Below are positions 18,498 to 26,136 of a DNA stretch of 64,000 nt, piece by piece. Position 1 is the first letter of the stretch. Each line of letters starts with the position of its first letter. This stretch comes from Rubricella aquisinus. Lineage in GTDB: Bacteria; Pseudomonadota; Alphaproteobacteria; Rhodobacterales; Rhodobacteraceae. The stretch lies in NCBI RefSeq assembly GCF_014199445.1, contig NZ_JACIJS010000003.1:124001-188000 (forward strand), written 5' to 3'. Made by a program: the position numbers and the translations under genes. The notes beneath the pieces are model-generated. The model saw only the letters and a program-made list of their open reading frames with translations. It searched no databases and was not told the origin of the DNA.

Positions 18498-19730
18498 CTA
18501 GTCCCGCGTTGCGGCACGATACCATGCGGTGATGTCGGCGCGGGCGGCGGGGTCCATCTGGATCGCATTGGGCGGCGGCATCGCGTGGCTGACGCCCGCT
18601 TGCAGGTATATCTGCTGGGCATAGCGGGCGACGTCGCTTTCTGTTTCGAGCACGACCCCCTTGGGCGCGCGGTGGATGCCGTCCCAAACCGGCTCTCGCG
18701 CGTGGCACATGGAGCAGTTGCCGATCACGCTGTCATAGGCGGCGGCAAACTCGATCTGCTCCACAAAAGCGCGCTCTGCTGGGGTCAGCGCCCGTGCTGC
18801 GGCCTCCTCATAGCTGTCTTGCCCGCCTGCCGTGGACAGCCACGCAATCGCCAAAAACAGCATCGCGGTGGCAGCCCATGTCCAATGCGGCCCGGCTCCC
18901 GTGGCGTGCATCGTGTTGAAATAATGTCGGATCGTGACCCCCATCAGGAACACGAGGCTCGCGATGATCCACGCGTATTCCGTGCCAAAGGCCAGCGGAT
19001 AATGATTGCTCAGCATCAGAAAGATCACTGGCAAGGTCAGGTAATTGTTGTGGGTCGAGCGCAGCTTGGCGATCTTGCCATATTTTGCATCGGGCGTGCG
19101 CCCCGCCTTGAGATCGGCAACCACGATGCGCTGGTTGGGCATGATGATGAAAAACACGTTCGCGGTCATGATCGTGGCGGTGAACGCGCCAAGGTGCAGC
19201 AGCGCCGCGCGCCCGGTGAACACCTGATTGAGGCCCCAGCTCATCGCGACGATGATCCCAAACAGCACCAGCATCATGGCGGTCGGATGATCGCCCAGCT
19301 TTGACTTGCATAACTGGTCATAGAGCACCCAGCCAATGCCAATCGACGCGGCAGACAGGGCGATGCCCTGCGCGAGGTTGATATCGGATTTCGTGGGATC
19401 AAGCAGGAACAACTCCCCCCCGACCCAATACACGATCATCAAAAGGGCCGCACCCGACAGCCATGTCGAATAGCTTTCCCATTTGAACCAAGTCAGGTGA
19501 TCGGGCATCGCGGCGGGGGCGACCATGTATTTCTGCACATGGTAAAACCCACCCCCATGCACCTGCCATTCCTCGCCCGACGCGCCGGGCGGCAAATGTG
19601 GTCCTTTGCGCAGGCCAAGATCGAGCGCGATGAAATAAAACGAGGAGCCGATCCACGCGATGGCAGTGATCACATGCAGCCAACGCACGGCAAAGGAAAT
19701 CCAATCCCACAGGATAGCCAGATCATACAT
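18498..19730 (-). CDS. puuD: Urate hydroxylase PuuD (membrane protein with C-terminal cytochrome c domain)
   Basis: A 410-residue protein with about eight hydrophobic helices followed by a c-type haem domain. The haem motif is CSMCH (C339, C342, H343) and the likely axial methionine is in HAMPPP (M384). The membrane part contains histidine-rich helices such as WLHVITAIAWIGSSFYF. PuuD oxidises urate to 5-hydroxyisourate and passes electrons to the respiratory chain, replacing soluble uricase. It is divergent from puuE-uraD, 164 bases away, which supports the purine pathway. Cytochrome c maturation genes are not in the window. Confidence 0.92.
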   Translation of the reverse strand: MYDLAILWDWISFAVRWLHVITAIAWIGSSFYFIALDLGLRKGPHLPPGASGEEWQVHGGGFYHVQKYMVAPAAMPDHLTWFKWESYSTWLSGAALLMIVYWVGGELFLLDPTKSDINLAQGIALSAASIGIGWVLYDQLCKSKLGDHPTAMMLVLFGIIVAMSWGLNQVFTGRAALLHLGAFTATIMTANVFFIIMPNQRIVVADLKAGRTPDAKYGKIAKLRSTHNNYLTLPVIFLMLSNHYPLAFGTEYAWIIASLVFLMGVTIRHYFNTMHATGAGPHWTWAATAMLFLAIAWLSTAGGQDSYEEAAARALTPAERAFVEQIEFAAAYDSVIGNCSMCHAREPVWDGIHRAPKGVVLETESDVARYAQQIYLQAGVSHAMPPPNAIQMDPAARADITAWYRAATRD

Positions 19731-19894
19731 GGGAAAGCCTCCTCACCGCCGAAACTGGGACCGTGCGCCGTGGCGCGGGGGCAGTATTCGGCGCGGGGCG
19801 GCAAACTGCAAGCGATCAGGCCGATCCCGGCCTTGTGCTCTCGCAAAAACCTACGGATGATGCGCAGGAGCCCATCCAATGAAGGACACCGCCC

Positions 19895-21307
19895 GTGCAT
19901 CGCTACCCCCGTGACATGACCGGCTATGGAGCCACGCCGCCAGATCCACAATGGCCCGGCGGGGCCAAGATCGCGGTGCAGATCGTCCTGAATTATGAAG
20001 AAGGCGGGGAGAATAACATCCTGCACGGCGATGCCGCCTCAGAGGCATTTTTGTCAGAGATCACTGGCGCGGCCCCATGGCCCGGCCAGCGGCACTGGAA
20101 CATGGAAACGCTCTATGAATATGGCGCGCGGGCCGGGTTCTGGCGGGTGCATGGCTTGCTCAAGGATCTGCCGATCACGGTTTATGGCGTGACCACCGCG
20201 CTGGCGCGCGCACCCGAACAGGTCGCCGCGATGAAAGCCGCCCAGTGGGAGATCGCCAGCCACGGCCTGAAATGGATCGAACACAAGGACATGACAGAAG
20301 CCGAGGAACGCGCCCATATGGCCGAAGCGATCCGGCTCCATACCGAAGTGACCGGCACGCCGCCGCGCGGCTGGTACACCGGGCGTTGTTCGATGAACAC
20401 CGTGCGCCTTGCCGCCGAGACGGGGCAATTTGCCTATGTCGCGGACAGCTATGCCGATGATCTGCCTTACTGGATGCGCTTTGGCCGCCGGTCGCAATTG
20501 ATCGTGCCCTATACGATGGATTGCAACGATATGCGCTTTGCCATTCAGGCCGGATTTACGGATGGCACGCAGTTCGAGGGGTATCTGCGCGACAGTTTCG
20601 ACATGCTGTATGCCGAGGGGCTCGCAGGTGCGCCCAAGATGCTGTCCATCGGGCTGCATTGCCGTATTGCGGGCCGTCCGGGGCGGGCGGCGGCGCTCAA
20701 GCGGGCGCTGGCCCATATGGCCTCCCATGAGGGTGTGTGGTTCGCCACGCGCGAACAGATCGCGGATCATTGGGCCGCGCTCCATCCCGCACCAGAGAGC
20801 CTCCGCCCGTCCATGATGGCGAAAGAGCAGTTTGTAGAGGCGTTTGGCGGGGTATTCGAGCATAGCCCATGGATCGCGGAGCAGGCATGGGATTTGGAGC
20901 TTGGCCCGGCCCATGACAGCGCCACAGGTGTGCATTCCGCCCTTGCGCGGGTGTTTCGCACCGCATCCGAGGACGCGCGACTTGGCGTGTTGCGCGCGCA
21001 TCCCGACTTGGCCGGAAAGCTCGCTGCTGCCAAACGCCTGACCGCAGAGTCGACGGCAGAGCAGGCCTCCGCTGGGCTCGATGCGCTGACGGATGAGGAG
21101 CGCGCGGGCTTTACCGCGCTCAATGACCGCTACACCACGACATTCGGGTTTCCCTTCATCATCGCCGTGCGCGACAACACCAAGGCCAGCATCATGGACG
21201 CGTTCCGCCGCCGGGTGGAGCAGGACCGCGACACCGAATTCGCGGAAGCCTGCCGTCAGGTGGAGCGGATCGCGGAATTGCGCCTCAAGGAAAAGCTGGA
21301 CCGATGA
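19895..21307 (+). CDS. puuE: Bifunctional allantoinase PuuE / OHCU decarboxylase UraD fusion
   Basis: A 470-residue fusion. Residues 1-300 are a polysaccharide-deacetylase-like PuuE allantoinase (GYGATPPDPQWPGGAKIAV, VLNYEEGGENN). Residues from about 315 to the end are UraD, with the catalytic block HPDLAGK at H369 and FGFPFIIAVRDN further on. UraD makes S-allantoin from OHCU, and PuuE opens allantoin to allantoate, so the fusion joins two consecutive steps in one protein. The GTG start at 19895 is preferred because family members begin with an RYPRD-type sequence, and GAAGGA lies upstream. The stop overlaps allA by ATGA. Confidence 0.93.
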   Translation: MHRYPRDMTGYGATPPDPQWPGGAKIAVQIVLNYEEGGENNILHGDAASEAFLSEITGAAPWPGQRHWNMETLYEYGARAGFWRVHGLLKDLPITVYGVTTALARAPEQVAAMKAAQWEIASHGLKWIEHKDMTEAEERAHMAEAIRLHTEVTGTPPRGWYTGRCSMNTVRLAAETGQFAYVADSYADDLPYWMRFGRRSQLIVPYTMDCNDMRFAIQAGFTDGTQFEGYLRDSFDMLYAEGLAGAPKMLSIGLHCRIAGRPGRAAALKRALAHMASHEGVWFATREQIADHWAALHPAPESLRPSMMAKEQFVEAFGGVFEHSPWIAEQAWDLELGPAHDSATGVHSALARVFRTASEDARLGVLRAHPDLAGKLAAAKRLTAESTAEQASAGLDALTDEERAGFTALNDRYTTTFGFPFIIAVRDNTKASIMDAFRRRVEQDRDTEFAEACRQVERIAELRLKEKLDR

Positions 21308-21789
21308 GCGAGACGATCCGGATCGCGCCCTTGACGGCGGATGCTTTCGCGCCCTTTGGCGATGTGCTCGACGTGTCCGGCGCACCGGACAAGATCATCA
21401 ATCAGGGTCTTTGCGGGCGTTATCACGACCGTGCGGTGCTTGATTTCGGCACCGGGCGGGCCGGGATCAGCCTGTTTGACGCAGAACCGCGCCGATTGCC
21501 CCTAACGCTGGAGATGGTGGAGCGGCACCCCGATGGCAGTCAGGCGTTTTTGCCGATGAGCCATGAGCCGTTTCTCGTGGTCGTGGCACCAGACGTGAAC
21601 GGCCAGCCCGGCCCGCCGCGCGCCTTTCTGACGACGGCAGGGCAGGGCGTGAATTATCATCGCGGCACATGGCACGGTGTGCTGACCCCGCTTCATGCGC
21701 CGGGCCTGTTCGCGGTAGTCGACCGGATCGGGGCGGGGGACAATCTTGAAGAATTCTGGTTTGACCGCCCGTATCTGATCGACGTCTAG
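21304..21789 (+). CDS. allA: Ureidoglycolate lyase
   Basis: A 161-residue cupin-type enzyme that splits ureidoglycolate into glyoxylate and urea. Recognised by the N-terminal APLTADAFAPFGDVL, the central MVERHPDGSQAFLPMS and the metal/substrate region NYHRGTWHGVL. Its start overlaps the stop of puuE-uraD (ATGA), so translation is coupled. It closes the allantoin route at glyoxylate, which can feed the glycerate genes elsewhere in the window. Confidence 0.94.
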   Translation: MSETIRIAPLTADAFAPFGDVLDVSGAPDKIINQGLCGRYHDRAVLDFGTGRAGISLFDAEPRRLPLTLEMVERHPDGSQAFLPMSHEPFLVVVAPDVNGQPGPPRAFLTTAGQGVNYHRGTWHGVLTPLHAPGLFAVVDRIGAGDNLEEFWFDRPYLIDV

Positions 21790-21831
21790 CTGTGAGAGCC
21801 GGTCATCCGCTGGTGGCACTTAGCCTTGGCC

Positions 21832-22650
21832 CTACCCCAGCGGCATATGCCGGTTCACGTCCTTGTAGAGCAGATAGCGGAACCGCCCCTGCCCGCCCGC
21901 ATAACAGGCCTGCGGGCAGAACGCGCGCAGCCACATGAAATCGCCCGCCTCAACCTCGACCCAATCGGTGTTGAGCCGGTAAACCGCCTTGCCCTCCAGC
22001 ACGAATAGACCGTGTTCCATCACATGGGTTTCCAGAAAGGGGATCACGGCACCCGGCTCGAACGTCACGATATTGACATGCATGTCGTGGCGCAGATCGG
22101 CAGGATCGACAAAGCGGGTGGTGGCCCATCGCCCCTCGGTCCCCGGCATGGGCGTGGGGGTGACGGCCTGATCGCTGGTGACAAAGGGCTCAGGTGCGGC
22201 AATGCCCTCTACCGCGACATAGGCCTTGCGGACCCAGTGAAAGCGCAAAGCCTCCGTTCCCGGATTGCGCAGCGACCATGCGGTGCCTGCCGGGATATAG
22301 GCATAGCCGCCTTCCTCCATCCGGTGTGAGGTGCCTGCAATCGTGACCTCTGCCACGCCATCGGTGACGAACAGCACCGCCTGCGCGCGCGGGTCCGTAT
22401 CGGGCCGGTCGGAGCCACCGCCGGGGGCGACCTCCATGATGTATTGCGAAAACGTCTCGGCAAAGCCGCTCAAGGGCCGGGCCAGCACCCAAGCGCGCGT
22501 CTGCTCCCAAAACGGCAGGGCGCTCGTGACGATGTCGCGCATCGTGCCTTTGGGGATCACGGCATAGGCTTCGGCAAACACGGCCCGGTCGGTCAGAAGC
22601 TGGCTCTGACCGGGAAGCCCGGCGGGCGGGGAGGCGTATTTATCTGACAT
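21832..22650 (-). CDS. allE: (S)-ureidoglycine aminohydrolase, bicupin
   Basis: A 272-residue two-cupin protein. The first cupin spans about 60-130 (GGYAYIPAGTAWSLRNPG) and the second about 185-265, with the metal-site stretch HMEHGLFVLEGKAVYRLN and DFMWLRAFCPQACYAGG at the end. The enzyme releases ammonia from ureidoglycine to give ureidoglycolate, the substrate of allA next door. It is convergent with allA, with 42 bases between stops. The allantoate amidohydrolase that should precede it is not in this window. Confidence 0.9.
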   Translation of the reverse strand: MSDKYASPPAGLPGQSQLLTDRAVFAEAYAVIPKGTMRDIVTSALPFWEQTRAWVLARPLSGFAETFSQYIMEVAPGGGSDRPDTDPRAQAVLFVTDGVAEVTIAGTSHRMEEGGYAYIPAGTAWSLRNPGTEALRFHWVRKAYVAVEGIAAPEPFVTSDQAVTPTPMPGTEGRWATTRFVDPADLRHDMHVNIVTFEPGAVIPFLETHVMEHGLFVLEGKAVYRLNTDWVEVEAGDFMWLRAFCPQACYAGGQGRFRYLLYKDVNRHMPLG

Positions 22651-22713
22651 GGGCAGCCCTTTTGATTGCGCGCCCCCTTGATACTGCGCGGGCGCGACGG
22701 AGGGAAGCGCGCG

Positions 22714-23478
22714 TCAAAGCCGCGTGATCGTCGCCTCTCCCGCGCGCATCGGCCCTGCTGCCCGGTCAAAGCGCAGATAGGCCAGCCCCTCGCCCCCCGC
22801 GACCGTGTGAAGCGTGCCCGCCGGGCGGCCATCCTCCGTCTCAATCGGGGTGCCGGGAGCGGCGGTGCCCTCGACCCGTACCCGCGCGAGGCCCTTGCGC
22901 AATTCCGTCTTGTGCTTCATCCGGGCGGTGACTTCCTGCCCGACATAGCAGCCCTTGCGGAAATCGACGCCATGGAGCCGCTCGAAATCCATCTCTAGGA
23001 TAAAACTGTCATTGGGCTGCAATTCCGCCCCGGCCTCCGGCACACCAAGGGCGACGCGCAGCGCGGCCCAATCGGCGGCTGTGGCGTCCGTCGCGCCTGC
23101 GGGCGCGGGGCCAAGATGCCGCGTGCCGAGACCCGCATCGCGCGGATCGGCAAACCCAGGCAGATCATCGCCCCCCCAGCAGAGCGTGACAGGCGTATCC
23201 TCTGCCGTGAGCGCCACCTTCGAGCGCAGTTTATACATCGTCAGCCGCTGAAGCAGGCCGGGCGCCTGATCCCTGCGCACATCCATCAGCACATCCGCGC
23301 CATCGGGATAGAGCAGGAAATCGGCCAAATACTTGCCCTGCGGGGTCAGGATCGCGGCATAAACCGCCCCCTGATCGAGCTGTTTGACATCGTTCGTGAT
23401 CAACCCTTGCAGGAAATCGCGGGTATCCTCGCCGGAAATGCGGATGATGTGGCGGGATGGATCGGTCCAGGCGTACAT
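22714..23478 (-). CDS. ygfZ: Folate-binding YgfZ/GcvT-like protein
   Basis: A 254-residue protein of the YgfZ family, which supports iron-sulphur cluster enzymes such as MiaB in a folate-dependent way. The diagnostic motif KGCYVGQEV is present, with its cysteine at C177, preceded by DFERLHGVDF. The N terminus ISGEDTRDFLQGLITNDV and the following TPQGKYLADFLL match the GcvT-like fold. It is a separate downstream unit on the same strand as allE and is divergent from the 155-residue gene at 23562. Confidence 0.92.
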   Translation of the reverse strand: MYAWTDPSRHIIRISGEDTRDFLQGLITNDVKQLDQGAVYAAILTPQGKYLADFLLYPDGADVLMDVRRDQAPGLLQRLTMYKLRSKVALTAEDTPVTLCWGGDDLPGFADPRDAGLGTRHLGPAPAGATDATAADWAALRVALGVPEAGAELQPNDSFILEMDFERLHGVDFRKGCYVGQEVTARMKHKTELRKGLARVRVEGTAAPGTPIETEDGRPAGTLHTVAGGEGLAYLRFDRAAGPMRAGEATITRL

Positions 23479-23561
23479 GTATGGCTCCCGTTACGGTTCG
23501 TCCTGTCATATAAGAGCGGATGACGGGAGGTACAGGGCCACCCGGACAGAAGAGAGCCGCC

Positions 23562-24029
23562 ATGCCCGCCCCATTGAGCATCATTATCGGTCTGCCCGGC
23601 CCGTTCTCCGCCCCGGAGGAGGCGCTTGGCCCCAGCCTTGGTGCTCTATCAGAGGCGGTGCTGTCGGGGATGATCGCGGATGTGACCTTTCTGTGGTCGC
23701 AGGGCGCGCCGCCGGACTGGCTGCGGGCTGTGGCGGAGGAGACAGGTGCGGACTGCGCGCAAGGCACGCTTGCCGACGCGCGCCTCCATGGCAACGGGGT
23801 GGCGCGGCTTGTGATTCCCGTGGGCGTTGTGTTGCCCCATGGCTGGGTAGGGATGGTTCAGGCGCATCTTGATGCAGGCGGCGGGGCCGCGCTGGTCGCA
23901 CGGCCGCGCGGGTGGCTTGACCCGCTGCGCGCATGGGCCGGGCGGCCCGCGCCAGATCAGGCGCGCCTTTTGCCTGCGCGCGGTGCGACGGGGCGCTTTG
24001 TGGTGCTGCGCAGCCCTGCGCGCAGGTAG
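23562..24029 (+). CDS. Conserved hypothetical protein, possibly glycosyltransferase-like
   Basis: A 155-residue protein starting MPAPLSIIIGLPGPFSAPEE. The SIIIGLP start, the alternating hydrophobic pattern and LVIPVGVVLPHGWVGMV recall short family-2 glycosyltransferase-like proteins of Rhodobacterales, but I do not see the DxD metal motif, so catalysis is doubtful. ATG 23562 is preferred; an in-frame ATG at 23520 would add 14 residues with no better ribosome site. The gene lies 83 bases from the divergent ygfZ and 90 bases before the quinone oxidoreductase. Confidence 0.6.
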   Translation: MPAPLSIIIGLPGPFSAPEEALGPSLGALSEAVLSGMIADVTFLWSQGAPPDWLRAVAEETGADCAQGTLADARLHGNGVARLVIPVGVVLPHGWVGMVQAHLDAGGGAALVARPRGWLDPLRAWAGRPAPDQARLLPARGATGRFVVLRSPARR

Positions 24030-24119
24030 CAGAGCCGCACCCGGCCCCGTGCGGCGAAACCTGCCGTTCCCAATCGCCCCAAGGACCAGTAGCATCCCGC
24101 TCAAACAGACCGGAGGCAG

Positions 24120-25070
24120 ATGATGAAAACGATGCAGGTGCAGGAACAGGGCGGACCGCTCGTTGCCGTGGAGGAAGCCCGCCCCGTGCCCGGACGGGGC
24201 GAGGTGTTGTTGCGGATCAAGGCATGCGGCGTGAATTTCGCGGATACGCTGATGGTGAAAGGCACGTATCAGGAGACGCCCCCCTATCCCTTTGCCCCCG
24301 GTATGGAAGTGTGCGGCATTGTCGAGGAGGGGGCGGGCCTGCCAGTTGGAACGCGAGTTGCCGCGATGATCGGGCATGGCGGGTTTGCCGAATTCGCCAC
24401 GGCTCCCGCCGCAGCCTGTGTGCCGGTGCCGGACGGCATGAGCGACGCCCATGCCGCGGCGTTTCTGGTGGCCTATGGCACCGCGCATGTGGGGCTGACC
24501 CATCGGGCGCGCTTGCAGGCGGGTGAGACGCTCTTGGTGCTGGGGGCGGCGGGTGGCGTGGGCCTAACGGCGATTGAGGTAGGCAAACTCCTTGGCGCGA
24601 AGGTGATCGCCTGTGCGCGGGGTGCCGCGAAATGCGCCATCGCGAAAGAGGCGGGCGCGGATCACGTCATCGACACGGACAGCGGCGATATCCGAACGGA
24701 GGTCAAGGCGCTGGGCGGCGCGGATGTGGTCTGGGATCCGGTCGGCGGCGCGCAGTTCAAAGCAGCACTACGCGCCTGCAAGCCCGAGGCGCGGCTCCTG
24801 CCATTGGGCTTTGCCTCCGGCGAGGTTCCGCAAATCCCGGCCAACATCCTCTTGGTGAAAAACCTTGATGTGCTGGGCTTTTACTGGGGCGCTTATATGA
24901 CTTTCGCACCGGAGGTGATCGTGCGGTCGCTCCAGACGCTGTTTGCCTGGTATGGAGAGGGAAAACTGCGCCCGCATGTCAGCCACGAAGTGCCACTTGC
25001 CGAGGCCGCCGACGCGCTCGATTTGTTGATCAGCCGCAAGGCTACGGGCAAGGTGGTGGTCACACCGTAA
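24120..25070 (+). CDS. NADPH:quinone oxidoreductase family protein (medium-chain reductase)
   Basis: A 316-residue medium-chain dehydrogenase/reductase without the structural zinc site. The N-terminal GroES-like half has GEVLLRIKACGVNFADTLM, and the nucleotide-binding motif is LGAAGGVGLTAIEVGKLLGA near residues 141-160. The later DVVWDPVGG and FYWGAY blocks are typical of quinone oxidoreductases. It probably reduces quinones or enones with NADPH in the cytosol. ATG ATG at 24120/24123 gives two close starts. The second copy of the 290-nt repeat begins four bases after its stop. Confidence 0.9.
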   Translation: MMKTMQVQEQGGPLVAVEEARPVPGRGEVLLRIKACGVNFADTLMVKGTYQETPPYPFAPGMEVCGIVEEGAGLPVGTRVAAMIGHGGFAEFATAPAAACVPVPDGMSDAHAAAFLVAYGTAHVGLTHRARLQAGETLLVLGAAGGVGLTAIEVGKLLGAKVIACARGAAKCAIAKEAGADHVIDTDSGDIRTEVKALGGADVVWDPVGGAQFKAALRACKPEARLLPLGFASGEVPQIPANILLVKNLDVLGFYWGAYMTFAPEVIVRSLQTLFAWYGEGKLRPHVSHEVPLAEAADALDLLISRKATGKVVVTP

Positions 25071-25074
25071 CGAA

Positions 25075-25364
25075 GCGCTCCCGCACGTCGGCTTCGCCTC
25101 CCTTTGGGGTGAGGGCGAAAGACAAACGCTGCGGGGCAGCGTTTGCGCCCGAACGCGCTGAATGGAATGAAGCGCCGGGAAAGGCCCGCGTTGCGCGCCG
25201 GTTTAAGATTGCGCCGAGGTGTTTGAGGAACAGATGTGTTCCTCAAATCACCCGCTCAATTGTGGGGTTACGATTCGCCCGCGCGTCAAGGCCGCTCGTT
25301 CCTCGGACCTTGACCCACGATCGAATCGCGGGGGCTGCTCTTGCTCCGCTCGTCCCAATTCACT
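25075..25364 (+). repeat. Structured ~290-nt dispersed repeat, copy 2
   Basis: Colinear with 7864-8153 and in the same orientation relative to the upstream gene, starting four bases after the stop at 25068-25070. The hairpin TTTGAGGAACA/TGTTCCTCAAA (25222-25247) is unchanged in the stem while its four-base loop is GATG instead of GGTC. The hairpin equivalent to 7974-7990 is partly broken here. The copy is followed directly by an IS200-like remnant. Confidence 0.9.
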
Positions 25365-25385
25365 GTCCCTCATTTGGTTAAAGCC

Positions 25386-25715
25386 TTCGTCTTCAGACGA
25401 AAAAGCCGCGCTTCAGCGCGACTCTTTTTCCTCAAGATACCAATGACCGCTTATGATTTCGAGGCTCACGGCGTGTACCACCATCGCTATCACGTGGTGT
25501 GGTCAACCAAGTATCGCTACAAGGTGCTGGAGGGTGCCATTCGGGTCCGCGCGCGGGATGTGATGCGCCGGATCAAGAGGCGGTCGTCGCGGCGGTTGCA
25601 GCAAGAGTTCCCGGCGCTCAAGAAGCGCTACAGGGGCAAGCATTTTTGGGCCCGCGGGTATTTCGGCACGACCAGCGGGAATGTCACGAATGACCTAGTA
25701 CTTCAGTACCTTGCG
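25386..25715 (+). mobile_element. IS200/IS605-like element remnant
   Basis: Two hairpins with identical TTCA loops lie in a row: TTCGTC-TTCA-GACGAA (25386-25401) and CGCGC-TTCA-GCGCG (25407-25420). They precede a truncated TnpA-like gene by 22 bases. Subterminal imperfect palindromes are what IS200/IS605 elements use as transposase binding sites. The right end cannot be placed, because similarity stops near 25715 where an integrase fragment on the other strand begins. No tnpB is present. Confidence 0.7.
25443..25715 (+). pseudogene. IS200-family transposase TnpA remnant, internally deleted
   Basis: The start MTAYDFEAHGVYHHRYHVVW then STKYRYKVLEGAI matches the N terminus of IS200 TnpA, and the later SSRRLQQEFPALKKRYRGKH, WARGYFGTTSGNVTND block matches its C-terminal half. 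Between RRI and KRRSSRR (near 25577) about 40-50 residues are missing in frame, including the HUH motif (DHxHLL) that binds the metal. The product cannot catalyse transposition. The frame then runs on into unrelated sequence to 25865. Confidence 0.8.
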
Positions 25716-25731
25716 GCGTACAGCCCCGATG

Positions 25732-26049
25732 CTACCGACGTGTCGTTTGTTTGCATCGCTCCAACGCGTGCAGTTGATAGAACCGCTCGCACAAGACGGC
25801 GACCGGTGGGCGCGCAACGGCGCTGCGCGATCGCCTCCACCGGGTTCGCGCCTGTTCGACTGTGATCGTGCTATGCTGCCCGATGGGCGCTTGCCGCGTC
25901 CGGTCACCTTTGCGGTCTTGCACTTCATAGGTCCGCGTACCGGAAGTCATGATCCGCACGCCAAATCGCCTCACCGCGCTATCCCACTCGAAATAACCAT
26001 CTGTCCGAACGGGAAAACGCTCAACGCTCCGCTTGGTTCGTTTTGGCAT
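25732..26049 (-). pseudogene. Tyrosine recombinase/integrase N-terminal stub
   Basis: A 105-residue open frame from ATG 26049: MPKRTKRSVERFPVRTDGYF, then WDSAVRRFGVRI, SGTRTYEVQDRKGDRTRQ and IGQHSTITVEQAR. This matches the arm-type DNA-binding domain (DUF4102-like) of phage and island integrases. After TRWR some residues typical of the family are missing before VAVLCERFYQLHALERCKQT, and the frame stops at 25732. The catalytic RHRY domain is absent. Its broken end abuts the IS200 remnant. No attachment site or other phage gene is visible. Confidence 0.7.
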
Positions 26050-26136
26050 CCGCCTGCACCTCCGATTAGGGGCGATTTGCGCAAGTTCGATAGAGGATCG
26101 CGACCTACTCATATGCGCCGGGTCGAGGACAAACCG

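Noticed and set aside
25071-26136. Prophage or genomic island
   Set aside because: Only an integrase stub and a dead transposase are present; no phage structural, replication or cargo genes and no attachment repeats seen.
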